Positions 55,301 to 63,100 are shown, counted from the first letter of the stretch. The stretch is 64,000 bases of DNA from Gloeocapsopsis sp. IPPAS B-1203 (GCF_002749975.1 NZ_PEIG01000001.1:1-64000), one strand, 5' to 3'. The notes: generated by a model not told the origin, from the letters alone. Made by a program: numbers and translations.

Positions 55301-55996
55301 GGTAGTCTAGACGGTACTATCAAAATTTGGAATATACCTCAAGCGTCTCAGCAAACTTGGCAAGGACATCGCGGCGGTGTGTGGTCAATTGCTTTAAGCT
55401 TAGATGGAACGCTACTAGCAAGTGGTAGTCAAGATCAAACGATTAAACTTTGGGATATTAAAACAGGTTGCTGCATTAAAACGCTATCTGGACATACGAG
55501 TTGGATTCGTGCGTGTGCCATAAGTCGCGATCGCCAATATCTTGTCAGTGGTAGTGCTGACGGCGTGATTAAAGTTTGGCAAATCGAAACAGGGCAATGC
55601 ATTCAAACGCTACAAGCGCATCAGGGTCCAGTATTATCAATTGTTTTTGAGCCTAGTGGCGAGAACTTTGCAACGTGTGGTACTGATGCAACAATCAAAC
55701 TTTGGCAGTGGCATCCTGCCTGTACAACTTTAAAGACTCTACACGGACATAGTAAATGGGTTAGGTTCCTAGCTTATAACTCAGATGGACTTCTTGCAAG
55801 TTGTAGTCAAGACGAAACAATTAAGCTTTGGAATTTTAAGGGCGATCGCAATGTCAGCCACAAAACACTACAAGTTCCTAGACCTTATGAGGGCATGAAT
55901 ATTACAAATGTTCAAGGTTTAACTTCTGCAACTATAACTACACTAAAAATGCTTGGTGCTGTTGATTCAAATACTACAATAAAATCGATAGATTAG
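52397..55996 (+). CDS. STAND NTPase (NB-ARC) with 14 WD40 repeats
   Basis: 1,199 residues; an ATG at 52421 is an alternative start. Residues about 10-90 form a helical HTH-like domain of the type found at the N-terminus of cyanobacterial NB-ARC proteins (EEPLSKLQASVFRYAWEEQP). NB-ARC follows: Walker A GMGGIGKT at 146-153, LLIFDNGE as Walker B, LILTSREKP and GNPLALKIVAAGI. Around 530-565 is a short pentapeptide-like bridge (NLSGWDFSQISICQAYLCRS). From about 570 to 1160 there are 14 WD40 units, each ending in (V/I)(R/K)xW(D/N), enough for two seven-bladed propellers. It should act as a ligand-triggered signalling switch; the effector is not evident. Confidence 0.92.
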   Translation: MYKTILGMNSDEALAIVEKALAEEPLSKLQASVFRYAWEEQPYQEIAKELGYEVGYLKQTGSQLWQVLSRAFGEKVSKSNVQLVLKRKAREFVDSHSSQPKSSIQNPQCDWGNSPDVSIFYGRNVELATLEQWIIGDRCRWIGLFGMGGIGKTCLAVKLAHEIHSHFDYIIWRSLRNAPPILDLLADLIQFLSQQHETDLPNTLDGCILRLLHYLRAHRCLLIFDNGETVMRSPKSDDYNQLLKCIAQTLHQSTLILTSREKPSPIAVEEGELLPVRSLQLSGLNESAIKKIFHTKGDFTASHPEWKLLIDHYAGNPLALKIVAAGIQIFFDSSISNFLELLPQGTILFKDIRNLLASQINHLPELEQHILYWLAINREPVTLSELKTDIIPQIALGELLDAIAALERKCLIDKVAPTFIENGRFTLQPVVMEYVTDRLIHQFCEEITHKNLHCFNSHALVKVTTKDYVRETQKRLILQPITDKLISNSSQAKLETKFQKILCELRETQQTTGYAGGNILNILCYLQINLSGWDFSQISICQAYLCRSNLQQVNFTSANFAKSVFTDTFSQVLSVAFSPDGKLLATGDVNHEIHVWQVADGKILTSCKVDAGWLWCVAFSPNGRWLASGANCTVNLWDVQTGECIKSFPGYTDRVFSVAFSPDGHFLASGSEDRLVRVWDVKTGELLHTFAGHTDEVRSVAFAPQHYAHSRQGMLLASGSFDGTVRVWNLNTGELQIVEHQQKVWCVAFSPDGRIIASGSSDRTIKLWDIRTRTNIKTLTGHSQQIRTVAFSRDGQTLASGSDDQSVRLWNYHTGEVLRVLKGHTSWISAVVFSPNTYLLASSSEDRSVRLWDSRTNFCLKTLQGHSNGVWCVAFSPDGTQLASGTQDRLIRFWDTTTGKQLTSLQGHTGWIWSVAFHPDGNILASGSEDRTIRLWDTQTRQHLATLKGHADAVFAVIFSPDGKTLFSGSLDGTIKIWNIPQASQQTWQGHRGGVWSIALSLDGTLLASGSQDQTIKLWDIKTGCCIKTLSGHTSWIRACAISRDRQYLVSGSADGVIKVWQIETGQCIQTLQAHQGPVLSIVFEPSGENFATCGTDATIKLWQWHPACTTLKTLHGHSKWVRFLAYNSDGLLASCSQDETIKLWNFKGDRNVSHKTLQVPRPYEGMNITNVQGLTSATITTLKMLGAVDSNTTIKSID

Positions 55997-56007
55997 TAGA
56001 ATCAGGA

Positions 56008-56220
56008 TTATATTCTACCTGCCCAATCTTTTCCACCAGGAAGTTGAATTAATATCTCGTTAATTACTGTAGATAACTCTTTTTGCGAGTAATCGTATGT
56101 CAGTGTTAGCAGCAGAATTGCTTGTCTACTCATTCCCTCAAGCTCATCTACAATTGCTAAAGCATCTGCGTAACGTCCTTCTAAAATACTCTTTTTAAGG
56201 TCTATAAGTTCCTGCGTCAT
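56008..56220 (-). CDS. Short DUF29-like protein, probably lacking its middle
   Basis: 70 residues from ATG at 56220. Residues 1-32 (MTQELIDLKKSILEGRYADA ... DELEGMSRQ) correspond to the N-terminus of DUF29-type proteins such as the one at 4355. The rest (LLTLTYDYSQKELSTVINEI, LIQLPGGKDWAGRI) matches, as I recall, the C-terminal end of full-length relatives of about 160-170 residues. The central part with the LVHLIK helix is absent, in frame. Either an internally deleted remnant or a minimal variant. Convergent with the STAND gene, 11 bases away. Confidence 0.6.
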   Translation of the reverse strand: MTQELIDLKKSILEGRYADALAIVDELEGMSRQAILLLTLTYDYSQKELSTVINEILIQLPGGKDWAGRI

Positions 56221-56597
56221 GTTGACTGCCTGCAAAACTCACAACTTATTGCCTAAAAGCATTTTCATTGTATTTCATTTTAACTTGGCAAATGAATTCG
56301 CCGCTGAATAAACCCTGTTCACCTCCGTGAACTACAAATAATATCGTTTCACTTTAAAGTTGCGACATCTGGGCAGCAGAGGAAGCAGAGGGGCAGAGGA
56401 GAACTTATTTGTAGTTGTCATATTGTGAAATGGTATAAGGCATGCTCTACCTCTTCAAAACTCTTCTTTTTAGTGTGTCTCGTCAGCTTTGTTTTGATAG
56501 ACCCGACTTCAGTCGCAAGGTATCTACAATTTATATTTTATCATTTTAATATAATCATGATATCATCCTGATAACAATTACAGCATAGAGGTGACTC
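56221..56597. other. Intergenic stretch with a split family B repeat
   Basis: It contains AATGAATTCGCCGCTGAATA and GTTCACCTCCGTGAAC (56288-56335), then about 160 bases of unrelated purine-rich sequence, then GACCCGACTTCAGTCGCAAG (56500-56519). The two ends of the repeat appear to be pushed apart. No gene seen. Confidence 0.5.
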
Positions 56598-56970
56598 ATG
56601 GAGCCGATAAGAGAAGTTCCAGCGTTTAAGGTTAGTGGATTTGTTGCCTTGGGCGTGGTTTTAGCCTTAGCGATCGCTAGCATATGGCAACTTTGGTCAG
56701 GAATACATGAGTTAACAGCAGTTTTGGGTAGAGATCTTAGAATTAATGATGCTACGTCGTCAACAAGCAAGCGCAATTATTGATGCCCGCAGGCAATTAG
56801 TTGAAGGTGCAGTTGGTATGGTAAACGAAGCGCTTAAGCGATTGAGCGAACAACAAATTATAGAATTAGATGAAGAACGTAAAGCGAGTATGATCAACAA
56901 TTTACTCGTTGTTTTAACCTCAGACCAGAACGCTCAACCTGTGGTAAACACTGGTAGTTTGTATTCATGA
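56598..56970 (+). pseudogene. SPFH/band-7 gene with a large internal deletion
   Basis: The first frame (56598-56783) starts with MEPIREVPAFKVSGFVALGV and a membrane helix, as in small SPFH proteins. A second frame, shifted, runs to 56970 with [40 protein letters not shown] and [11 protein letters not shown]. This is the C-terminal end of the same family as I remember it (full length about 280-300 residues). The band-7 domain between them is missing and the frames no longer match, so about 200 residues were lost around 56745. It overlaps the Arc-like gene by four bases, as intact SPFH genes do. Confidence 0.7.
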
Positions 56971-57155
56971 GCCGGAAAAAAAGGTTTTTACTGCGATTGG
57001 ATCACAGGCTTTATGAGGTCATGGAAAAATGGTCTGCTGATGAGCTAAGAAGTGTCAACGCTCAGATCGAGTATTTGCTGAAAGAAGCAGCACGTAAATC
57101 AGGAAGATGGCAAGAGGGCAAGCATCGCAATACTGATTCTCATAAGGAAGAATAA
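56967..57155 (+). CDS. Arc-like ribbon-helix-helix protein
   Basis: 62 residues: [20 protein letters not shown] then [20 protein letters not shown]. This is the pattern of Arc/MetJ-fold DNA-binding proteins (beta strand, helix, helix) that, as I recall, typically follow small SPFH genes. Its ATG overlaps the TGA of the SPFH remnant (ATGA). It could be a regulator that outlived its partner. Basic C-terminal tail. Confidence 0.75.
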   Translation: MSRKKRFLLRLDHRLYEVMEKWSADELRSVNAQIEYLLKEAARKSGRWQEGKHRNTDSHKEE

Positions 57156-57476
57156 GGCTTCTTCCTCTTTTTCTTGCTTTGTACTCGATACCAAGTATAC
57201 TTATTTAAGAATCTTTATCAATAACTGTTGTACTAAGTTCCACTTAGTACTTAAATCAAGTGTTAAACCTTGTAAAGGCAATTAATTAAAATATGCTATG
57301 TCAACCTACACTTAAAAGCATAAAGACACGCTACGCTATCCTACAGTGGCTAATGGCGGAGCTATGACATTACAAGATTTTAGAATCATCTTTGTCAGGC
57401 GGAAATAATACAATAAATAAACATATATTGTTAAACTTAGTAACAAAGCTGAAAACACTGGGGTATTGTAACGGCT
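57156..57476. other. Intergenic region upstream of hemH
   Basis: About 320 bases, AT-rich. CTACGCTATCCTACAGTGGC near 57331 recalls the family C repeat only loosely. I see no gene; the hemH promoter should be in the right half. Confidence 0.4.
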
Positions 57477-58640
57477 ATGGGTCGAATTGGGGTACTATTA
57501 CTCAATCTAGGTGGACCGGATCAACTAGAAGATGTCGGACCGTTTTTGTTTAACTTGTTTTCTGACCCAGAAATCATTCGTCTTCCCTTTCCTTGGTTAC
57601 AAAAACCCCTAGCTTGGTTTATTTCTACTCGGCGAACGAAGCTGTCGCAAGAAAACTACCGCCAAATTGGAGGTGGTTCACCGCTACGTCAGATCACCGA
57701 CGAACAAGCCGCAGCATTGGAAACACAGTTACGCAACCAAGGACACGAAGCCAAAGTATACGTCGGGATGCGTTATTGGCATCCATTTACTGAAGAGGCG
57801 ATCGCCCGCATCAAACGCGATACTATCGAACGCTTAGTAATATTACCTTTATATCCTCAATTTTCAATCAGTACCAGTGGTTCTAGTTTCCGGTTACTAC
57901 AAAGACTGTGGCAAGAAGATCCGAAACTTGAAAAAATTGAATACACTGTGATTCCTTCTTGGTATAAGCAGCCAGGATATTTGCAAGCAATGGCGCAGTT
58001 AATCGCCCAAGAACTCGATCAGTTTCCTAACCCTGATGCAGTTCACGTCTTTTTCAGTGCACATGGTGTACCCAAAAGCTATGTTGAAGAAGCAGGCGAT
58101 CCTTATCAACAGGAAATTGAAGAGTGTACTGAATTAATTATGCAGACGCTCAATCGACCTAATGCCCATACGCTAGCTTATCAAAGTCGTGTTGGCCCTG
58201 TAGAGTGGTTGCAACCTTACACAGAAGATGCACTCAAGGAACTTGGCGCGCAAGGTGTAGAAAACATCGCAGTTGTTCCAATTAGCTTTGTTTCTGAACA
58301 CATTGAGACACTGCAAGAAATCGATATTGAGTATCGTGAAGTAGCAGAAGAAGCAGGAATTCATCACTTTTGCCGCGTTCCCGCACTAAACACTCACCCT
58401 GTATTTATTCAGGCGATGGTTGACTTGGTAGAAGAAGCGGTGAAGAACCCCAGCCTGAAGCTGTCGCAAGTGACTCAAATGAAGAAGAAAGTCAGAATGT
58501 ACCCACAGGAACGTTGGGAGTGGGGGATGACGACGACAGCAGAAGTCTGGAACGGGCGTTTAGCGATGTTAGGCTTTTTAGCGTTAGTGATTGAGTTGAT
58601 TACAGGACGCGGGTTACTACACTTTGTCGGAATTCTATAA
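57477..58640 (+). CDS. hemH: Ferrochelatase with C-terminal chlorophyll-binding (CAB/Hlip) helix
   Basis: 387 residues. It inserts Fe2+ into protoporphyrin [22 protein letters not shown] opens the fold, [20 protein letters not shown] holds the catalytic His, and LQEIDIEY the conserved Glu region. After residue 330 a linker leads to [20 protein letters not shown], the ExxNGRxAM motif of high-light-inducible/CAB proteins, with one membrane helix; this tail is typical of cyanobacterial and plastid type II ferrochelatase. The last 516 bases, including 12 past the stop, are repeated at 59752-60264. Confidence 0.96.
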   Translation: MGRIGVLLLNLGGPDQLEDVGPFLFNLFSDPEIIRLPFPWLQKPLAWFISTRRTKLSQENYRQIGGGSPLRQITDEQAAALETQLRNQGHEAKVYVGMRYWHPFTEEAIARIKRDTIERLVILPLYPQFSISTSGSSFRLLQRLWQEDPKLEKIEYTVIPSWYKQPGYLQAMAQLIAQELDQFPNPDAVHVFFSAHGVPKSYVEEAGDPYQQEIEECTELIMQTLNRPNAHTLAYQSRVGPVEWLQPYTEDALKELGAQGVENIAVVPISFVSEHIETLQEIDIEYREVAEEAGIHHFCRVPALNTHPVFIQAMVDLVEEAVKNPSLKLSQVTQMKKKVRMYPQERWEWGMTTTAEVWNGRLAMLGFLALVIELITGRGLLHFVGIL

Positions 58641-58878
58641 AACTTTGTGTTGGATCATCCATAACCACGCCTGCTATTGGAGAGCTTGCCAACTGCATAA
58701 TCCAGCCTTTCTGTCTAGCCCTGTTTACTCTGGTAGCAGGGTGTCGAGGATTTCTAGTGATTGGCTACAAGTAACAGAAGTCTTTTGTTAGGGCGTAGTT
58801 GGGATATTGTTGGTAGAGTGCGATCGCACTACTAAATTGTAGTGTGTATAAGTTTACAATTTTGTAAGCGTTCACGGC
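58641..58878. other. Intergenic stretch between hemH and the attC-like hairpin
   Basis: No ORF seen. GTTAGGGCGT at 58788-58797 is the reverse complement of ACGCCCTAAC at 58902-58911, spanning 124 bases. Confidence 0.4.
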
Positions 58879-58973
58879 GTCTAACAAGTCACTGCACCGG
58901 AACGCCCTAACCTGTTGCTGAGTTGTAAAGATTATCTGCGTTCGGTGAGTTCATGAGGTTGTGATAGACTCGG
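58879..58973 (+). other. attC-like imperfect hairpin
   Basis: GTCTAAC (58879-58885) fits the integron R'' consensus RYYYAAC. After a 5-base spacer, ACTGCACCGGAACGC (58891-58905) pairs with GCGTTCGGTGAGT (58938-58950) over 13 bp, leaving two unpaired G bases on the same arm (58894 and 58899/58900), the layout of extrahelical bases in attC. The expected R' (GTTAGAC) is missing; the nearest is GATAGAC at 58963-58969. No integrase gene is in the window. The structure is seen directly; the identity is inference. Confidence 0.45.
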
Positions 58974-58990
58974 CATCAGACAAGTAGTTT

Positions 58991-59314
58991 GTGCGAGCAA
59001 TGCCTGTAGAAACAAAAGCTCAAGTAATATCTCTGCTTCAAGAATATCAACAGGAATTACATCGCTTTGGAGTTAGACGTTGTGGTGTTTTTGGTTCATT
59101 CGCGCGTGACACTGCAATCCACGATCAAAGCGATGTCGATATTTTGGTTGCTTTTGAGCCAGACCAGAAGACTTTTGATAACTTTATACACCTATCCTTT
59201 TTTCTAGAAAATCTTTTTGGCAGAGCAGTTGATCTCATCACTGTTGAGTCACTAAGTCCCTACATTGGTCCGCATATTTTGGATGAGGTGGAGTATGTCT
59301 CCCTCGGCTCGTGA
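58991..59314 (+). CDS. MNT-type nucleotidyltransferase, antitoxin of an MNT/HEPN pair
   Basis: 107 residues from GTG 58991, or 104 from ATG 59000, which I find equally likely. GVFGSFARDTAIHDQSDVDI contains the GSxA-x-SDxD minimal nucleotidyltransferase motif with both metal-binding Asp residues. In MNT/HEPN modules the MNT protein inactivates the HEPN RNase by AMPylating or adenylating a Tyr. Overlaps the HEPN gene by 20 bases, as usual for this module. Confidence 0.92.
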   Translation: MRAMPVETKAQVISLLQEYQQELHRFGVRRCGVFGSFARDTAIHDQSDVDILVAFEPDQKTFDNFIHLSFFLENLFGRAVDLITVESLSPYIGPHILDEVEYVSLGS

Positions 59315-59639
59315 GTATTTACAACACATTCTTGATGAAACAACCTACATCATGACGAGTTCAACGAGTTTAGACAAAACGCAATTTGTGCAAGATGAAA
59401 CGCTCAAGCGTGCTTACGTTCGTAGTATTGAAGTAATTGGCGAAGCTGTCAAACAGTTACCAGATGGGTTGCGTCAAAAATACAATGCTATCGAATGGCG
59501 GGCTATGGCAGGAATGCGCGATCGATTGATCCACAACTATTTCGGCGTTGATTATGACATTGTTTGGGATGTTGTAATTAATAAAATCCCTGGATTGGAC
59601 GCTGAAATCAAGCTAATTCTCAAGCAAGAATATTCATAG
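59295..59639 (+). CDS. HEPN (DUF86) RNase toxin of an MNT/HEPN pair
   Basis: 114 residues from ATG at 59295 (MSPSAREYLQHILDE); a TTG at 59265 would add ten unrelated residues. All-helical HEPN/HepT fold with the RNase motif R-x4-H in MRDRLIHNYFGVDYDIVW, where the following Tyr is the residue modified by MNT in related systems. Works as ribosome-independent RNase when released. Stop lies 112 bases before the duplicated hemH end. Confidence 0.92.
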   Translation: MSPSAREYLQHILDETTYIMTSSTSLDKTQFVQDETLKRAYVRSIEVIGEAVKQLPDGLRQKYNAIEWRAMAGMRDRLIHNYFGVDYDIVWDVVINKIPGLDAEIKLILKQEYS

Positions 59640-59685
59640 ATTGAGGTATGGTGCTGAATACAGAAGGAAGAGTGTTTGCGGCACA

Positions 59686-59758
59686 GCCCAACAACCCCAA
59701 TCCACCCGACCTGTAAGAGTTTGAGATTATCTGCCGCCGCTGAACACGACCATTATGC
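59686..59758 (+). other. Second, weaker cassette-end-like sequence after HEPN
   Basis: GCCCAAC (59686-59692) fits RYYYAAC, GATTATCTGC (59725-59734) is shared with the hairpin at 58879 (58930-58939), and ATTATGC (59752-59758) stands where an R' site GTTRRRY would be. That last heptamer is the exact start of the duplicated hemH segment. The arms do not pair well, so this is weak support. Confidence 0.25.
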
Positions 59759-60264
59759 AGACGCTCAATCGACCTAATGCCCATACGCTAGCTTATCAAA
59801 GTCGTGTTGGCCCTGTAGAATGGTTGCAACCTTACACAGAAGATGCACTCAAAGAACTGGGTGCGCAAGGTGTAGAAAACATCGCAGTTGTTCCAATTAG
59901 CTTTTCTGAACACATTGAGACACTGCAAGAAATCGATATTGAGTATCGTGAAGTAGCAGAAGAAGCAGGAATTCATCACTTTTGCCGCGTTCCCGCACTG
60001 AACACTCACCCTGTATTTATTCAGGCGATGGTTGACTTGGTAGAAGAAGCGGTGAAGAACCCCAGCCTGAAGCTGTCGCAAGTGACTCAAATGAAGAAGA
60101 AAGTCAGAATGTACCCACAGGAACGTTGGGAGTGGGGGATGACGACGACAGCAGAAGTCTGGAACGGGCGTTTAGCGATGTTAGGCTTTTTAGCGTTAGT
60201 GATTGAGTTGATTACAGGACGCGGGTTACTACACTTTGTCGGAATTCTATAAGACTTTGTGTTG
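59752..60264 (+). repeat. Direct duplicate of the hemH 3' end (513 bp)
   Basis: It matches 58137-58652 from ATTATGCAGACGCTCAATCG to CTTTGTGTTG. Differences: five substitutions in the coding part, all synonymous (GAG/GAA, AAG/AAA, CTT/CTG, GGC/GGT, CTA/CTG), loss of one Val codon, and one change after the stop. Confidence 0.97.
59755..60252 (+). pseudogene. Ferrochelatase C-terminal fragment (duplicate)
   Basis: 165 codons equal to ferrochelatase residues 222-387 with one Val missing (ISFSEHIE against ISFVSEHIE). It begins at an internal Met codon and has no ribosome site, so expression is doubtful. The CAB/Hlip tail ([20 protein letters not shown]) is complete. It is the right-hand copy of the duplication that brackets the toxin-antitoxin pair. 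Confidence 0.85.
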
Positions 60265-60266
60265 TC

Positions 60267-61118
60267 TTACCAACATTCTCGATAATCTGCGATAAACTGC
60301 TGCATCCGAATCGGTTTACGATGTAAAATCTGCTCGACATCTTTAGTAACTGTTGCTGCAAGTCCTAACCGCGCTGTTGTGTAGATGGCAATCATGACAG
60401 CAATAAACGGAAAGGTTAGACCTCGTTGAGACATTCTGATAAAAAATTGGAGAATAGACGGGTTAGTATAAATAACTGATTTGCCAAGTACCTTGGTGAA
60501 AAGCTCCGCGACTTGATAGTAGTCTAGTGCTTCATCTCCAGTTAGTGCATACGCTTGGTTATCGTGCCCAGATTCAGTTAATGCTTTTACCGCGACAGCG
60601 GCAATATCGCGCACGTCAACAAAACTTGTCTTACCTTTACCTGCGGGAATAAATATTTCATTGTGTTTGATATCCTCTTGATGCGTAGTGCTGAGGTTTT
60701 GCATAAAGAAACTAGCCCGCAAAAATGTGTAGGATACGCCGACTGATTTGATATATGACTCAATCTTCGCGTGAGGAACAATGAGGTTATCTTCTGCGCC
60801 TAGCAAAGATAAAAAAACAATATGTTGAACGCCCGCTACTATAGCTGCATCAATTGCAGGGTTGATATATCGTTTGACTTGTGCGATCGCCGGAGGACGT
60901 ACTAGAAAAAGTTTGCTAACACCCTGTAATGCAGGACTCAATGTATTGTGCTGCTGAAAGTCAAAAATGACGTACTCCACTTGAGAAGTTAATGTATCAT
61001 CAACATTTTTTAAATTTCGTACCGCAGCTTTGATGTGATACCCTTCATGGTAGAGCAAGCGCACCACTTCACGACCGACATTACCAGTTGCACCTGTAAC
61101 TAAGATTTTACGATTCAT
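60267..61118 (-). CDS. NmrA-type NAD(P)-binding oxidoreductase
   Basis: 283 residues. ILVTGATGNVGREVVRLLYH is the Rossmann motif (GxxGxxG), followed by VFLSLLGAED and SYTFLRASFFMQNLS, as in atypical SDR/NmrA quinone-reductase-like proteins. The YxxxK catalytic pair of classical SDRs is not apparent. Substrate unknown. Its start overlaps the DUF4126 stop (ATGA), so the two are co-translated. Its stop is three bases from the hemH duplicate. Confidence 0.88.
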   Translation of the reverse strand: MNRKILVTGATGNVGREVVRLLYHEGYHIKAAVRNLKNVDDTLTSQVEYVIFDFQQHNTLSPALQGVSKLFLVRPPAIAQVKRYINPAIDAAIVAGVQHIVFLSLLGAEDNLIVPHAKIESYIKSVGVSYTFLRASFFMQNLSTTHQEDIKHNEIFIPAGKGKTSFVDVRDIAAVAVKALTESGHDNQAYALTGDEALDYYQVAELFTKVLGKSVIYTNPSILQFFIRMSQRGLTFPFIAVMIAIYTTARLGLAATVTKDVEQILHRKPIRMQQFIADYRECW

Positions 61119-61648
61119 TGTTGTTTGTACCAGCGGTGTAGATTTCTCATACTACGCACTGCTATCAATAACGATATCAAGGCGATTAAGCCTCCAACTT
61201 GCGGTGCATTCACTGCTAAAAAGATTAGGAGAATACACAAAGCATCTTGCAAAAAAGCAACCCACAAAGGAAAACCGCGTAGGTGGTAAAACCAACCAGC
61301 TTGGACGAGTTGTAATACAAAGGCAAGTAACGCGCCAACAGCACCAAATAACCAATTTGGAAGTGACGCGCCAGTTGTTACACTCACAGCTAAGATTGCA
61401 CCCACAAACGGACTAAATAGGAGTTGGACTAATTGTAAAAGTCGCTGACTTAACCGTTGTTTACTACCAACAAGTTCGATTAAAGAGCCACTAATTAATA
61501 AACTCGCGATCGCAACTGAAGGAATATACGTAAGTAGTGGTAAGCCTAAGGAAAAATCATCATGCAAGACAGCCACAATCAACAAGGGCACGGCAATACG
61601 CATACTAGCTGCCGCTGCCGCAGATAGTGCGGCTAAAAGTTCGAGCAT
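61115..61648 (-). CDS. DUF4126 membrane protein
   Basis: 177 residues, about five hydrophobic helices. The Ala-rich opening LLAALSAAAAASMRIAVPLL and SPFVGAILAVSVTTG match the DUF4126 family, which in bacteria has no assigned function. Overlaps the oxidoreductase gene downstream. Confidence 0.8.
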   Translation of the reverse strand: MLELLAALSAAAAASMRIAVPLLIVAVLHDDFSLGLPLLTYIPSVAIASLLISGSLIELVGSKQRLSQRLLQLVQLLFSPFVGAILAVSVTTGASLPNWLFGAVGALLAFVLQLVQAGWFYHLRGFPLWVAFLQDALCILLIFLAVNAPQVGGLIALISLLIAVRSMRNLHRWYKQQ

Positions 61649-61661
61649 GAGGACAAACGCA

Positions 61662-61792
61662 AGTAGTAATTAGTAACTAGTAACTGGTAATTGGTCATTA
61701 AAATAGCAATTAGTTATTGGCTATTAGCTTTTTTAGGCTAAATACTAACAGAAGAAGTGCTTTTCTATTACCCATTACCTATTACCTATAAT
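61662..61792. repeat. Dispersed intergenic repeat, family A, copy 3
   Basis: TAGTAACTGGTAATTGGTCA, TTAAAATAGCAATTAGTTAT, TGGCTATTAGC, TTTTTTAGGCTAAATAC, AGAAGTGCTTTTCTATTACC, CATTACCTATTACC. This is the reverse complement of 11438-11539 in the same motif order. It fills the gap between the DUF4126 gene and purB. Confidence 0.75.
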
Positions 61793-61843
61793 CATGCCCG
61801 CTGACTTAAATATCAAGTCGTTGATAAATTTGCTCTAGGTGTT

Positions 61844-63100
61844 TCAAATGTTGCTTAGGATGAAACACGTTTCGATTTCTTCTGGGGATAGCGACTGAGT
61901 TACCCGCGCATCATGAACAATTAAATTATGAAAATCGCCCTGCGGTTGATTCCAGGCTTGATGGGCGCACGATTGCACAACAGCATAAGCTTCTTCGCGA
62001 CTCATACCCTTGTCTACGAGTGCTAGTAGTACTTTTTGGCTAAAAATGACTCCACCATAACAATTCATATTCCGTTCCATGTTTTGCGGATATACGAGGA
62101 GGTTTTGTACTAGGTCAATAATTTCCTTCAGCATAAAATGGGTCAAAATGCAAGCATCTGGTAGAATGACTCGTTCTACCGAGCTATGCGAAATATCGCG
62201 TTCGTGCCATAATGCAACATTCTCGATCGCAGCGACAGCATGAGAACGAATTATCCGTGCCATTCCGGTTAAACGTTCCGAACGAATTGGATTGCGTTTA
62301 TGGGGCATTGCAGAAGAACCTTTTTGCCCTTTAGCGAAGAATTCTTCAACTTCTAAGACGTCTGTGCGTTGGAGGTTGCGAATTTCTACAGCAAAGCGTT
62401 CGATTGAGGCAGCTAGCAGGGCTAATTGTTGAACGTAATCGGCGTGAATATCGCGAGAAATAATTTGTGTTGATGCCGTATCAGGTTTTAAGCCAAGTTT
62501 CTCACAAGCGATCGCTTCTACTTGGGGGTCAATATTAGCGTATGTTCCAACCGCACCAGAAATTTTCCCTACTGCAATATCTTGCCGTAACCGCGTCAGC
62601 CGTTGTTGATGACGGATAACTTCTGCAAGCCAACCTGCGAGTTTAAATCCAAAAGTCATCGGTTCAGCATGAATGCCATGCGATCGCCCTACCATGACTG
62701 TATAGCGGTGTTTTCGCGCTTGGGTACGAATTGCACCAATTAAATCTTGCACACGCTGCAAGATGACATCAAGACTTGCAACAAGTTGCAGCGCTAAAGC
62801 CGTATCTAATACATCCGAACTTGTTAACCCTAGATGAATGTAGCGCCCTGCATCACCTACATACTCGTTGACATTTGTCAAGAATGCAATAACATCGTGG
62901 CGAACTTCAGCTTCAATTTCTAAAACACGCTGCGGATCAAAATCTGCCTTGGCTTTGATTTCTGCAACGGCATCGGTTGGAATATAACCCAGTTCTGCTT
63001 GTGCTTCACAAACAGCAATTTCTACCTGCAACCAAGTCTCTAACTTGTATGTTTCCGTCCACAATTCGCCCATTTCGGGCAGAGTATAACGCTCGATCAC
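61844..63100 (-). CDS. purB: Adenylosuccinate lyase with apparent 3' frameshift
   Basis: 418 residues, GTG start at 63100. It splits SAICAR and adenylosuccinate in purine synthesis. SSAMPHKRNPIRSERLTGMA is the fumarase/ASL signature with the flexible Ser loop, and MVGRSHGIHAEPMTFGFKLA holds the catalytic His. The end reads CFILSNI-stop. If one base (C, plus strand, near 61861) were restored in AGGATGAAAC, the frame would continue CFDPKQHLKHLEQIYQRLDI and stop at 61806, the normal C-terminus for about 431 residues. The last 18 residues are therefore lost or mis-sequenced. Confidence 0.93.
   Translation of the reverse strand: MIERYTLPEMGELWTETYKLETWLQVEIAVCEAQAELGYIPTDAVAEIKAKADFDPQRVLEIEAEVRHDVIAFLTNVNEYVGDAGRYIHLGLTSSDVLDTALALQLVASLDVILQRVQDLIGAIRTQARKHRYTVMVGRSHGIHAEPMTFGFKLAGWLAEVIRHQQRLTRLRQDIAVGKISGAVGTYANIDPQVEAIACEKLGLKPDTASTQIISRDIHADYVQQLALLAASIERFAVEIRNLQRTDVLEVEEFFAKGQKGSSAMPHKRNPIRSERLTGMARIIRSHAVAAIENVALWHERDISHSSVERVILPDACILTHFMLKEIIDLVQNLLVYPQNMERNMNCYGGVIFSQKVLLALVDKGMSREEAYAVVQSCAHQAWNQPQGDFHNLIVHDARVTQSLSPEEIETCFILSNI

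Noticed and set aside
58788-58911. Inverted repeat GTTAGGGCGT/ACGCCCTAAC as ends of an insertion sequence
   Set aside because: Only 124 bases apart with no transposase; the right half is part of the attC-like hairpin.
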